Part shown: positions 1 to 8,118 of the stretch, one piece after another
Layout: every line of letters begins with the position of its first letter
Numbering within the stretch: the first letter of the stretch is position 1
Assembly: GCF_002043005.1 (NCBI RefSeq)
Contig: NZ_CP020330.1
Span: 3,242,001 to 3,306,000, forward strand
Reading direction: 5' to 3'
DNA: 64,000 bases
Origin: Martelella mediterranea DSM 17316
GTDB lineage: Bacteria > Pseudomonadota > Alphaproteobacteria > Rhizobiales > Rhizobiaceae
Made by a program: the position numbers and the translations under genes
Notes under the pieces: generated by a model
Seen by the model: only the letters and a program-made list of their open reading frames with translations
Databases searched by the model: none
Told to the model about the DNA's origin: nothing

Positions 1-626
1 GGCGAGACATAGGCGTCATTCTTGGCGAGATGGACGTATTCGCCCTTCTTCCACTCGTCCCACTTGAACGGGCCCGTGCCGATCGGTGCTGCAAAGCTGC
101 CGTCTTCGCCCACGGATTTCGGCGAGATGATGCCGGTGAAGCCGCATTCCGGGCGGGCCATGAGGCCGAGGAAGACCGCCGACGGCTCGGCAATCGTCAT
201 CGTGACGGTGGCATCATCGACTTTCTCGACGCCGGTCAGCTTGACCACGCGGCTGCCGTCGAAATCCGGCAGGCAGCGCCACTTGCTGTCGGCGTCCATG
301 TAGCGGTTCATGGACCAGACCACGTCGTCGGCGGTCATCTTGTCGCCATTGTGGAAGGTGACGTCATCGCGCAGCGTGAAGGTGTAGGTCAGCCCGTCAT
401 CCGACATCGCGACGGATTTGGCGAGAAGCGGCTTGACCGCGCCGTCCTCGGTATAGCCGACGAGACCTTCGAGAATGTGCATCATGATCGCGTCGGTATT
501 GCCGTCGCGGTTGACGCCCGGATCGTTGGAGCGCAGGTCGGAGGAGAGTGCGACGACGATATCGCGCGCCGCCGCGGTCTGGGTGAGCGCCGCCAGCATC
601 ACGCCGGCAAGGAGTAGTTTCTTCAT
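1..626 (-). CDS. Peptide-type ABC transporter substrate-binding protein (partial, C-terminus off the left edge)
   Basis: About 208 N-terminal residues of a family 5 (SBP_bac_5) periplasmic solute-binding protein. It opens with a signal peptide (MKKLLLAGVMLAALTQTAAA, cleavage expected just after) and continues with hallmarks of the family: an ...LRSNDPG... stretch, a GLVGYTEDGAVKPLLA segment, TYTFTLRDDVTFHNG and TADDVVWSMNRYMD. An AGAGGGA ribosome-binding site lies just before the ATG. It is the last gene of a minus-strand operon (permeases, ATPase, serine hydrolase, this gene), 32 nt after the hydrolase. It should capture a peptide or peptide-like ligand in the periplasm for the permeases at 3143-4902. 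The true ligand cannot be read from sequence. The open end is due to the window edge. Confidence 0.9.
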   Translation of the reverse strand, partial: MKKLLLAGVMLAALTQTAAARDIVVALSSDLRSNDPGVNRDGNTDAIMMHILEGLVGYTEDGAVKPLLAKSVAMSDDGLTYTFTLRDDVTFHNGDKMTADDVVWSMNRYMDADSKWRCLPDFDGSRVVKLTGVEKVDDATVTMTIAEPSAVFLGLMARPECGFTGIISPKSVGEDGSFAAPIGTGPFKWDEWKKGEYVHLAKNDAYVS

Positions 627-658
627 GTTTATCCCTCTTTGGTTCTGTTTTCAGGCCT

Positions 659-1519
659 TCAAAGTCCGGTGAAACAGGCGCGGGCGAGCCGGCCGATCGT
701 CTCGAGTGCCACCGTGTAGCCGGGAAGCCCGTCCGGCATGGTGAGCGGTACCCCGTCCGTGTAGGCGGCGAGGATGAAAAGCGGCGCACCGTCGCGATAG
801 ACGATGCCCGCATCCATGCGCCCGCGCTTTCCCCTTCCGCCCTTGCTGGCGATCACGGTATCGAAGGGAAGGCGCGAATGAATGCCGTAGCGCAGCACCT
901 GCGATTTCAGCATTGTCAGCGCGAAGGCGGAGAGATCCTGCGAAATGCCGAGCTTGGCCGAGGCATCGGCGTCCGTCTGGGCGGCAAGGAGCGTGTCGAG
1001 CAGCATCACCTGGTCGGCCGCCGTCGTCACCGTCACCGCTTCGAGCGGATGGTCATGCGGCAGCGCGATCGGCGGGATCAGGAAGCGGTGATGGGTGCCG
1101 GTCATGCCGATTGCCGCGCAATAGGCCTGAACCTCCTCCAGCGTCAGCCGCTCGAACACCATATGGGTGCAGACATTGTCGGAAAGCGTGATCATGCCGG
1201 CGATCGCGTCGCGCAACGACAGCACCATGCCGGGCGTCATGTGGCGCAACACGCCGCTTGCCACCTGCTCGGCGTGGCGCGGCTCGTAGACGATCTTCTC
1301 CTCGAAGCTCAGCCGCCCCTCCCCGATCGCCTTCAGCGCCGCCATCATGATCGAGATCTTGCGGGTCGAGGCCGACGGCGTTTCCTCGGTCGCGCCGCGC
1401 TCGATGGTTTCGCCGGTCACAAGGTTCTTGACCTTGAAGCGGACGGTGAAGTCCTGCGCATCGCAGATCCTCGCGAGTTCGGCCGCCGTCGATGCCGTTT
1501 TTTCGGTTCGTTGAGTCAT
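659..1519 (-). CDS. Class A beta-lactamase-like serine hydrolase
   Basis: A 286-residue serine hydrolase of the class A beta-lactamase/DD-peptidase fold. Visible motifs are the nucleophile SxxK (STRK, residues 51-54), SDN (113-115) and a KGG version of the KTG triad (226-228), with TTAADQ similar to the family's conserved TTP region. No clear Glu166-type ExxLN motif is visible, so true beta-lactamase turnover is doubtful. No signal peptide is evident, which suggests a cytoplasmic enzyme acting on imported material. It starts 1 nt after the ATPase stop codon and is followed by the binding-protein gene, so it is an integral part of the transporter operon. Likely role (inference): hydrolysing an imported peptide or amide compound. 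Confidence 0.85.
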   Translation of the reverse strand: MTQRTEKTASTAAELARICDAQDFTVRFKVKNLVTGETIERGATEETPSASTRKISIMMAALKAIGEGRLSFEEKIVYEPRHAEQVASGVLRHMTPGMVLSLRDAIAGMITLSDNVCTHMVFERLTLEEVQAYCAAIGMTGTHHRFLIPPIALPHDHPLEAVTVTTAADQVMLLDTLLAAQTDADASAKLGISQDLSAFALTMLKSQVLRYGIHSRLPFDTVIASKGGRGKRGRMDAGIVYRDGAPLFILAAYTDGVPLTMPDGLPGYTVALETIGRLARACFTGL

Positions 1520-1520
1520 A

Positions 1521-3146
1521 TCACTCCTCCAGCCGCCATTTGAGTTTCACGCCGCCGGTCTCGTTGAAGTCGAGCGCGGGAATGGCCGAAAGCAGCCGCT
1601 GCGTATAGGCATGCTGCGGACGGTCGAAGATATCGTCGCGCGGACCTTCCTCGACGATTCTGCCGTGCTGCATCACGATCACCCGGTCGGCGATCTGCTC
1701 GACCACGGAAAGGTCGTGGCTGATGAACAGGCAGGAAAAGCCGTGCTTCTTCTGCAGGTCGGCGAACAGCGCCAGTACCTGCGCCCTGACCGTCACATCA
1801 AGCGCGGACACCGGCTCGTCGGCGATCAGCAGTTTCGGCTCGCGCACCACGGCGCGGGCGATTGCCACGCGCTGGCGCTGGCCGCCGGAAAGTTCGTGCG
1901 GCAGCCGTTCGGCGAATGCGCCGGGCAGGCCCACCTCGGCAAGCGTCGCGAGCGCCCGCCTGCGCCGCTCGGCGGCGCTCAGCCCCGGCATCGTGCGCAG
2001 CGCCTCTTCGACCAGCTTGACGATCGTCATGCGCGGGTCGAGCGACGAATACGGGTCCTGGAACACCATCTGGCAGTTCTGCCGATAGTGCGCCCAGTCC
2101 CCTTCCCGCGGCTTGCCGTTGAACAGGATATCGCCCGACGTCTGGTGAATCAGCCCGGCAATGGTGCGCCCGAGCGTGGTCTTGCCGGAGCCCGAACCGC
2201 CGACCAGCGCCACCACCTCGCCCTGGCGGATCGTCACCGAAACGCCATGGAGGGCGCGCTTGGCCTGGCCCTTGCGAAACAGCGCGCCGGCCTTGTGATA
2301 GTCGACGATCACGTTTTCGACGGACAGCACCGGCGTATCGTCCGGACGGAATGTCCGGGTTTCGCCGCGTCCCGGCAGCGATGACAACAGCTTGCGGGTA
2401 TAGACATGCTGCGGGTTTGTCAGAATATCGTCCGTGGTGCCGCTTTCGACAACGACGCCCTTTTCCATCACCGCGATGCGGCTGGTATAGCGCGCCACCA
2501 TCGGCAGGTCGTGGCTGATCAGCAGCACCGCCGTGCCTTCGGCGCGGGTGAGTTCCACCATCAGCTCCATCACGTCACGCTGGATCACTGCGTCAAGCGC
2601 CGTGGTCGGTTCGTCGGCGATGAGCAGCGCCGGCTTCAGCAGCATCACCGAGGCGAGCATGATGCGCTGGCGCATGCCGCCGGAAAACTCGTGCGGATAG
2701 GCCGACAGCGCCCCCTTCGGATCGACGATGCCGACCCTTTCCAGCATGGCGAGGATCGCGTCCCGGCGCTTCTCACGGGTAAGCCCGGTGTGGAGCTTCA
2801 GCCCCTCCTCCAACTGCCGGCCGATGAGCATCGACGGGTTGAGCGAGGTCATCGGCTCCTGGAACACCATGCCGATCCGCGCGCCGCGCAGCGATCTCAG
2901 ATCGCGCGGGCTCATGGTCAGCGTGTCGCGCCCCTCGAACACGGTCTCACCGCTTGTCGGCGTGATCCCGGCGGGCAGAAGCGACATCAGCGCGCGGGTC
3001 GCCAGCGTCTTGCCGGAGCCGGATTCGCCGACAATGCCGAAGATCTCGCCGGGGCGGACATCGAAGGAGACATTATCGACGAGCTTGACGCCATTGCCGA
3101 GGGAGAGCGTCAGGTCGCGGACGGAAAGGAGAATATCCCTCATCAT
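1521..3146 (-). CDS. Fused double ATPase of an oligopeptide/dipeptide ABC importer (DppD-DppF type)
   Basis: 541 residues carrying two complete nucleotide-binding domains, roughly 1-260 and 275-540. The first has Walker A GESGSGKT, signature SGGMRQR and Walker B LLIADEP; the second has GGSGSGKT, SGGQRQR and LLIADEP. Each is followed by the oligopeptide-transporter extension (QHVYTRKLLSSLPG and QHAYTQRLLSAIP). The start chosen is the ATG at 3146, which overlaps the upstream permease stop in an ATGA junction; a longer reading frame upstream is only the shadow of the permease gene. The fusion replaces the separate D and F subunits of the classical Dpp/Opp system, as in the GsiA/YejF-like proteins. 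It powers the importer at the inner membrane. Confidence 0.92.
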   Translation of the reverse strand: MMRDILLSVRDLTLSLGNGVKLVDNVSFDVRPGEIFGIVGESGSGKTLATRALMSLLPAGITPTSGETVFEGRDTLTMSPRDLRSLRGARIGMVFQEPMTSLNPSMLIGRQLEEGLKLHTGLTREKRRDAILAMLERVGIVDPKGALSAYPHEFSGGMRQRIMLASVMLLKPALLIADEPTTALDAVIQRDVMELMVELTRAEGTAVLLISHDLPMVARYTSRIAVMEKGVVVESGTTDDILTNPQHVYTRKLLSSLPGRGETRTFRPDDTPVLSVENVIVDYHKAGALFRKGQAKRALHGVSVTIRQGEVVALVGGSGSGKTTLGRTIAGLIHQTSGDILFNGKPREGDWAHYRQNCQMVFQDPYSSLDPRMTIVKLVEEALRTMPGLSAAERRRRALATLAEVGLPGAFAERLPHELSGGQRQRVAIARAVVREPKLLIADEPVSALDVTVRAQVLALFADLQKKHGFSCLFISHDLSVVEQIADRVIVMQHGRIVEEGPRDDIFDRPQHAYTQRLLSAIPALDFNETGGVKLKWRLEE

Positions 3147-3961
3147 TTCAGCCCCCTCATGCGCGGGTCGAGCCGGTCGCGCAAAGCGTCGCCCAGAAGA
3201 TTGATGCCGAGCAGCGTGAGCGCGATGCAGAGGCCGGGGAAAACGCCGAGCCATACGGCCTGCTCGATGAACGGCCGGCCGGCGGCCAGCATGTTGCCCC
3301 AGGTGGGTGCGGGCGGCGGCACGCCGAGGCCGAGGAAGGAGAGCGCGCTTTCCGACAGGATCGCCCAGCCGAACATGGTGGTCGCCAGCACCGACATCGG
3401 CGCCAGGCAATTGGGCAGGATATGTCGGAACACCGTGTAGAACTCGCTGTTGCCCATCAGCTTCGAGGCTTCGATGAACTCGGCTTCGCGCAGCGTCATC
3501 ACCACGCCGCGCACCAGACGCGCCATCGATGGCGTATAGGCGATACCGAGCGCGAAAATGATGCCGTACTGATTGGCGCCAAAAACGGCGAGCAGGCCAA
3601 GCGCCAGCAGGATGCCGGGAAAGGCGAGCAACGCATTGTTGACGGCCATGATCAGACCGTCTGTCAGCCCCCGCGTATAGCCGCTGACAAGGCCGATCAG
3701 CGTGCCCATGACAATGGTGAAGGTTACCGTCAGCGTGCCGATCCACACACTCGCGCCGGCGCCGACCATGATCCGGCTCAACACGTCGCGGCCGAATTCG
3801 TCGGTCCCCATCCAGTGGGCCAGGCTCGGCGGCTTCAGCCGGGCGACGAAATCGAGCTTCAGCGGATCATAGGGCGTCCAGAACGCGCCGAGCAGGGCGA
3901 CAACGAGCAGGAGACCGATCAGGAAACCGCCGATCACGGCATTATAGGAAAGTTTTCTCAT
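3143..3961 (-). CDS. Peptide ABC transporter permease (DppC type)
   Basis: 272 residues of a binding-protein-dependent inner-membrane permease. The N-terminal membrane segment (IGGFLIGLLLVVALLGAFW) is followed by the DppC-type motif HWMGTDEFGRDVLSRI, several hydrophobic segments, and the EAA loop region (EAEFIEASKLMGNSEFYTVF). The start is the ATG at 3961, which overlaps the stop of the DppB-type gene by 4 nt (ATGA), as at its own downstream junction; such overlaps point to translational coupling. Together with the 3958-4902 product it would form the transmembrane pore of the importer. Confidence 0.92.
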   Translation of the reverse strand: MRKLSYNAVIGGFLIGLLLVVALLGAFWTPYDPLKLDFVARLKPPSLAHWMGTDEFGRDVLSRIMVGAGASVWIGTLTVTFTIVMGTLIGLVSGYTRGLTDGLIMAVNNALLAFPGILLALGLLAVFGANQYGIIFALGIAYTPSMARLVRGVVMTLREAEFIEASKLMGNSEFYTVFRHILPNCLAPMSVLATTMFGWAILSESALSFLGLGVPPPAPTWGNMLAAGRPFIEQAVWLGVFPGLCIALTLLGINLLGDALRDRLDPRMRGLK

Positions 3962-4902
3962 TGTGCCGTCACCCGGGGATCGAACAGCGGATAGAACAGG
4001 TCGATGATCAGATTGACGACGACATAGGAGAGCGCGACGAACAGCAGGCAGCCCTGGATAACCGGGTAATCCCGCTGGAAGATGCTGTCGACCATCAGCC
4101 GGCCGAGGCCCGGGATCGAGAACACGGTCTCGATCACCGCGATGCCGCCCAAGAGATTGCCGAGGATGAGGCCGATCATCGTCCAGGTCGGGCCGAAGGC
4201 ATTCTTGAAGGCGTGACGCCACAACACCGCCATTTCGGAAAGCCCCTTGGCGCGGGCATGGGTGATGTAATCGAGCCGCAGCACTTCCAGCGTCGAGGCG
4301 CGGGACATGCGCAGCAGCACGCCCATTTCATGCATGACGAGTGTGGCCACCGGCAGGATGATATAGATCAGCCCCTCGGTGAGATTGTCGCGCAGCGACA
4401 CGTAGCCGAGCACCGGAAGCCAGCCGAGCTCAAGCCCGAACAACAAAAGCAGCAGAAGGCCGAGCCAGAAGGTCGGGATCGAAAGAAGCAGCGTCGCCGT
4501 ACCGACAAGGGCAAGGTCCGTCACCGAGTTCTGCCGCCATGCCGCTATGATGCCGGCGGGCACGGCCAGAATGGCGGCCAGCACCACCGCGATCAGCACG
4601 ATCTCGCCGCTGATGACAAAGCGCGCGGCGACCAGCGGCAGCACCGGTTCGTCATTGATGATCGAGCGGCCAAGATCGCCCGAGAGCGCGTTTTCGCTCC
4701 AGATCAGGAATTGCCGCGGCAGCGACTTGTCGAGACCGAGCTCGGTCTCCAATTGGGCGATCTGCCGGTCATCGGCCATGTCGCCGAGCAACAGTTCGGC
4801 CGGATTGCCGGGAATGAGACGGATCAGGCCGAACACCGTGATCGATACGATGATCACCGTCGGTATCGCCATCGCGACGCGATGGAGGAAAAATCTCAGC
4901 AT
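3958..4902 (-). CDS. Peptide ABC transporter permease (DppB type)
   Basis: 314 residues of the first permease of the importer. The N-terminus (MLRFFLHRVAMAIPTVIIVS) and the RLIPGNPAELLLG motif are typical of the DppB/OppB family, followed by the long periplasmic-facing segment LGLDKSLPRQF and about five further membrane segments. The EAA-type loop is seen around DYITHARAKGLSEMAVLWRH. It is the first structural gene of the operon; the 159-nt gap upstream, before the LysR gene, contains a perfect 6+6 palindrome at 4985-5002 that probably binds the regulator. Confidence 0.92.
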   Translation of the reverse strand: MLRFFLHRVAMAIPTVIIVSITVFGLIRLIPGNPAELLLGDMADDRQIAQLETELGLDKSLPRQFLIWSENALSGDLGRSIINDEPVLPLVAARFVISGEIVLIAVVLAAILAVPAGIIAAWRQNSVTDLALVGTATLLLSIPTFWLGLLLLLLFGLELGWLPVLGYVSLRDNLTEGLIYIILPVATLVMHEMGVLLRMSRASTLEVLRLDYITHARAKGLSEMAVLWRHAFKNAFGPTWTMIGLILGNLLGGIAVIETVFSIPGLGRLMVDSIFQRDYPVIQGCLLFVALSYVVVNLIIDLFYPLFDPRVTAQ

Positions 4903-4984
4903 CAGAACCCCTCTGAGCCCCGCACTTCAGGCGGCAGGTTGTTTATTGACGAAAGTATGACGAAGCGGAAAAGACACCGCAACA

Positions 4985-5002
4985 CTATGATATTTTTCAT
5001 AG
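4985..5002. promoter_or_regulatory. Probable LysR-type operator, site 1
   Basis: Perfect inverted repeat CTATGA-N6-TCATAG, 83 nt upstream of the first permease gene. Nearly the same palindrome (CTACGATATTCTCGTAG) lies upstream of the LysR gene at 6011-6027. AT-rich dyads of this size with T...A ends fit the LysR-family site model. Assignment to the adjacent regulator is inference. Confidence 0.65.
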
Positions 5003-5061
5003 GGATATGCAGTCGCGCTTACCGGCCAAGGACATGATGGCTAGAGAGAACCGGCAGCGGG

Positions 5062-5973
5062 TTAAGCCTGATCGTCCATCTGGGAGCGTTCGATCTGGCG
5101 CTTCAGCGCCGCCATCAGGCCCTTGGCGGCAAGCGACATCGGCACGCCCTCTGCGGTCGCAATCCCGAAGCGCTGCGTGAGTTTCGGCTCGAACGGCCGT
5201 TGCACAACGGGGAGATGCTTGTAGAGATTGGCGTAGAAACTGCTCGCAAGCGCGATCCCGAGCCCCTCGGCGGCATAGGCACAGGCGGAGGAATTGGAAT
5301 GCGTTTCGATGCGCACGTCGGCACGCACGGCCTCGTTCTGCAACAGCCGGTCGAGCATCACCCGATGGGCGCGCAGCCGGCCGAGCATGATCAGCGGCTC
5401 GCCGCGCAGGTCCTCCGGCCGGATGACATCGCGCGCGGCCAGCCGGTGGTCGCGGTGCATGACGGCGACGCTTCGCCCCTCGGCGACGATCTCGAGGCGG
5501 ATGCCCGGACTGATCTCGCCCTCGTGACGCAGAAAGCCGAAATCGATCACCCGCTGATCGATCATCCGCTGGATGGTCATGGTTGTCTCGAAAAAGGTCT
5601 CGACCCTGACGCCGGGAAAACCTTCGCGATAATCCTTCAGCATCGCGGGCGCGAAATTCTCCCACATGCTGCTCGGCAGCCCGATGCGCACCGCCTCGGT
5701 TTCAGACGCGCCGGTGCGGATTTCATCGGCAAGCTGGCTGAAACGCGCCAGGTTCAGCAAAACGGTCTTCGCCTCGGCCTCCAGTGTGCGCGCCTCCGGC
5801 GTCGGCACCAGCCTTCCCTTGACGCGCTGGAACAGCGTCAGGTCGAGATCGGATTCCAGTTGCTGGACGAGACGGCTGACGCCCGACTGGCTGAGCCCGG
5901 TGCTCTTGGCCGCCCCCATCGTCGAGCCCGTCGACAGCACCGCGCGGAAAACTTCGAGCTGCTTGATGTTCAT
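5062..5973 (-). CDS. LysR-family transcriptional regulator
   Basis: 303 residues. The N-terminal winged helix-turn-helix is at about residues 1-60 (MNIKQLEVFRAVLSTGSTMG, then SQSGVSRLVQQLESDL and LFQRVKGRLVPT), followed by the effector-binding domain of the periplasmic-binding fold (about 90-300). The ATG at 5973 was chosen because LysR proteins begin just before the LEVFRAV helix and AGAGAAGA precedes it; a longer frame upstream has no such support. It lies directly upstream of and parallel to the peptide transporter operon, and a perfect dyad sits 37 nt before its start, so it probably controls both itself and the operon. The inducer is unknown, possibly the transported compound. Confidence 0.93.
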   Translation of the reverse strand: MNIKQLEVFRAVLSTGSTMGAAKSTGLSQSGVSRLVQQLESDLDLTLFQRVKGRLVPTPEARTLEAEAKTVLLNLARFSQLADEIRTGASETEAVRIGLPSSMWENFAPAMLKDYREGFPGVRVETFFETTMTIQRMIDQRVIDFGFLRHEGEISPGIRLEIVAEGRSVAVMHRDHRLAARDVIRPEDLRGEPLIMLGRLRAHRVMLDRLLQNEAVRADVRIETHSNSSACAYAAEGLGIALASSFYANLYKHLPVVQRPFEPKLTQRFGIATAEGVPMSLAAKGLMAALKRQIERSQMDDQA

Positions 5974-6009
5974 GCGATTTCTTCTCTGCGCGTTGATCTC
6001 GCTCTGACA

Positions 6010-6028
6010 GCTACGATATTCTCGTAGC
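6010..6028. promoter_or_regulatory. Probable LysR-type operator, site 2 (autoregulatory)
   Basis: Perfect 7+7 inverted repeat GCTACGA-TATTC-TCGTAGC, 37 nt upstream of the LysR start codon. It shares the core CTAYGATATT...TCRTAG with the site at 4985-5002, the only other copy noticed nearby. Position and similarity suggest that the LysR protein binds here to control its own gene. Confidence 0.65.
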
Positions 6029-6085
6029 CCTGTCATGTGACGGCATGGGCGAAAAGCCGTGCCGGGTCCCGGCGCCGGAAACGAC

Positions 6086-6658
6086 TTACGGCCGATTTTC
6101 CTCGCTGTTGAGGAACCACGCGATCAGTTCGGAACTGTTGCGCACGCCGATCGCGCGCGCCAGCCGCAGACGGTGCGCCTCTATGGTTCTGCGCGACAGG
6201 TTGAGTTCATCCGCGATCGCGGCGTTGGTCTTGCCCTGGGCGACCAGCGCCAGGATCTGGCGCTGTCGGCCGGTCAGGGTTTTCGTGGCCGCGCTCGTCG
6301 GCCGGCTCATCGGCTCGAAGCAGTAAACCGCCGCGGCGAACGGGTCTGCGGCATCGAAGGAGCGCCCCCTGACGCGGCACCAGAAACGCCGTCCCCCGGT
6401 ATCGGCCATGATCCGCTCGTCATAGTAGACGGCGCCGCCGGGAAGATGATCGCGCCACATTTTCCCGGTGCGCACGAAATCCTCGAGCGCGGGGTAGAGC
6501 CGGGCGAAGCTCTGGTTGATCAGCGCCTCGCGTTCATAGCCGAAGACCGCCGCGAACTCGCTGTTGCAATCCCGGATGACCCGATGCGTGGCGAACACGA
6601 GCGGCACGGGCAGTTGCGGCAATGTGAAGGTCAAGGGCGACGCCGAAGTTCGATCCAT
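6086..6658 (-). CDS. PAS-domain LuxR-family transcriptional regulator
   Basis: 190 residues with a single PAS-like sensor (about 15-110; FATHRVIRDCNSEFAAVFGY, the N-terminal PAS strand and helix) and a C-terminal LuxR/FixJ helix-turn-helix (about 128-185; LTGRQRQILALVAQGKTNAA, IADELNLSRRTIEAHR). It lacks a phosphoacceptor receiver domain, so it probably senses a small ligand or redox signal directly. It is divergent from the CoA-transferase/thiolase operon, with only 81 nt between the two start codons, an arrangement that suggests it regulates that operon. The 81-nt gap contains ATGAC...GTCAT half-sites (6689-6708) that could be its target. The ligand is unknown. Confidence 0.85.
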   Translation of the reverse strand: MDRTSASPLTFTLPQLPVPLVFATHRVIRDCNSEFAAVFGYEREALINQSFARLYPALEDFVRTGKMWRDHLPGGAVYYDERIMADTGGRRFWCRVRGRSFDAADPFAAAVYCFEPMSRPTSAATKTLTGRQRQILALVAQGKTNAAIADELNLSRRTIEAHRLRLARAIGVRNSSELIAWFLNSEENRP

Positions 6659-6739
6659 GCAGTATAAATACGACTAACGCCGGAGAGATGACAAGATTTA
6701 TCGTCATATTCGCGGACGGAAATCCGAATGGAGGAGACG

Positions 6740-7453
6740 ATGAGAAAAGTATTCGCGTCGGCGACAGAAGCCCTGGCCGGGCAGTTGCGCGACGATATGG
6801 TGATCATGTCGGGAGGCTTCGGCCTTTGCGGCATTCCCGAAGCGCTGATCGAAGCCGTGGAGCTTTCCGGCGCGCGCAATCTGACGGTGATTTCGAACAA
6901 TGCCGGTGTCGACGGCATCGGCCTTGGTCGGCTTCTTGAAACCCGGCAGATCAGCAAAATGATCTCGTCCTATGTCGGCGAGAACAAGCTGTTCGCCGAG
7001 CAGTATCTTGCGGGCGACCTCGAGCTCGAATTCAACCCGCAGGGCACGCTCGCCGAACGCATCCGCGCCGGCGGCGCTGGCATTGCGGCATTCTACACCA
7101 AGACCGGCGTCGGAACCGTGATTGCCGAGGGCAAGGAAGTCCGCAGCTTCAACGGCGAGGACTATGTCATGGAGACCGGGCTTGTCGCCGATATCAGCCT
7201 GGTCCACGCCTTCAAGGGCGATACCGAGGGCAATCTGGTCTATCGCAAGACCGCCCGCAACTTCAATCCGGACATGGCCACGGCAGCGCGGATGACCTTT
7301 GCCGAGGTGGAGCATCTGGTGCAGCCCGGCGAGATCGATCCCGATCACATTCACACGCCCGGCATCTTCGTGTCGCGCATCGTCCACGTCCCGAATCCGG
7401 TCAAGCACATCGAAAAGCGCACAACGCGCGAAGCCCGGCGGGAGGAAGCATAA
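6740..7453 (+). CDS. scoA: 3-oxoacid CoA-transferase, subunit A
   Basis: 237 residues of the alpha subunit of succinyl-CoA:3-ketoacid (or acetate:acetoacetate) CoA-transferase. Family segments include the glycine-rich SGGFGLCGIPEALIEA, the GLGRLLETRQI region and NPQGTLAERIRAGGAGI. The ATG at 6740 is preferred to an in-frame ATG at 6728 because GGAGGAG sits immediately before it. It is followed by subunit B with a TAATG overlap and by a thiolase. The pair activates acetoacetate (or another 3-keto acid) to its CoA ester. The gene name could also be atoD or pcaI; the acetyl-CoA acetyltransferase downstream favours acetoacetate over 3-oxoadipate. Confidence 0.9.
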   Translation: MRKVFASATEALAGQLRDDMVIMSGGFGLCGIPEALIEAVELSGARNLTVISNNAGVDGIGLGRLLETRQISKMISSYVGENKLFAEQYLAGDLELEFNPQGTLAERIRAGGAGIAAFYTKTGVGTVIAEGKEVRSFNGEDYVMETGLVADISLVHAFKGDTEGNLVYRKTARNFNPDMATAARMTFAEVEHLVQPGEIDPDHIHTPGIFVSRIVHVPNPVKHIEKRTTREARREEA

Positions 7454-8118
7454 TGGCCTGGACACGCGAACAGATGGCGGCCCGTGCGGCCCGCGAACTG
7501 CAGGACGGCTTCTACGTCAATCTCGGCATCGGCATCCCCACGCTCGTCGCCAACTATATTCCGGAAAACATGGACATCCGGCTGCAAAGCGAAAACGGCA
7601 TGCTGGGCATGGGCCCCTTCCCGTTCGAGGGCGAGGAGGACCCCGACCTGATCAATGCCGGCAAGCAGACGATCACCTCTTTGCCCGAAACCAGCTTTTT
7701 CTCCAGTTCGGAGAGTTTCTCGATGATCCGCGGCGGCCATATCGATCTGTCGATTCTCGGCGCGATGCAGGTTGCGGAGAATGGCGACCTCGCCAACTGG
7801 ATGATCCCCGGCAAGATGGTCAAGGGCATGGGCGGCGCGATGGACCTTGTCGCCGGCGTCAAGCGCGTCGTGGTGGTGATGGAACATGAGGCGAAGGGAA
7901 CGCCCAAGCTCCTGAAGGAATGTACCCTGCCCCTGACCGGCAAGCGCGTCGCCGATATGGTGATCACAGATCTCGGGGTCTTCACCCTCACCCGGCACGG
8001 CGAGCCGAAAATGGTTCTGACGGAACTGGCCGATGGCGTCACCCTCGACGAGATCACCGCCAAGACGGAAGCCCGCTTCACCGTCGCGCTTGAAAAGGAG
8101 GGCGCAAGCCATGCATGA
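7453..8118 (+). CDS. scoB: 3-oxoacid CoA-transferase, subunit B
   Basis: 221 residues of the beta subunit. The catalytic glutamate is E47 in SENGMLGMG, which forms the enzyme-CoA thioester. Other family stretches are [17 protein letters not shown] and LAVNWMIPGK-like ([20 protein letters not shown]). Its start overlaps the subunit A stop by one base and its end overlaps the thiolase start by 8 nt, so the three genes are translationally coupled. It works as a heteromer with subunit A in the cytoplasm. Confidence 0.92.
   Translation: MAWTREQMAARAARELQDGFYVNLGIGIPTLVANYIPENMDIRLQSENGMLGMGPFPFEGEEDPDLINAGKQTITSLPETSFFSSSESFSMIRGGHIDLSILGAMQVAENGDLANWMIPGKMVKGMGGAMDLVAGVKRVVVVMEHEAKGTPKLLKECTLPLTGKRVADMVITDLGVFTLTRHGEPKMVLTELADGVTLDEITAKTEARFTVALEKEGASHA

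Noticed and set aside
659..1519. Acquired antibiotic resistance beta-lactamase
   Set aside because: No signal peptide, no clear Glu166 motif and embedded in a transporter operon; no mobile element nearby.
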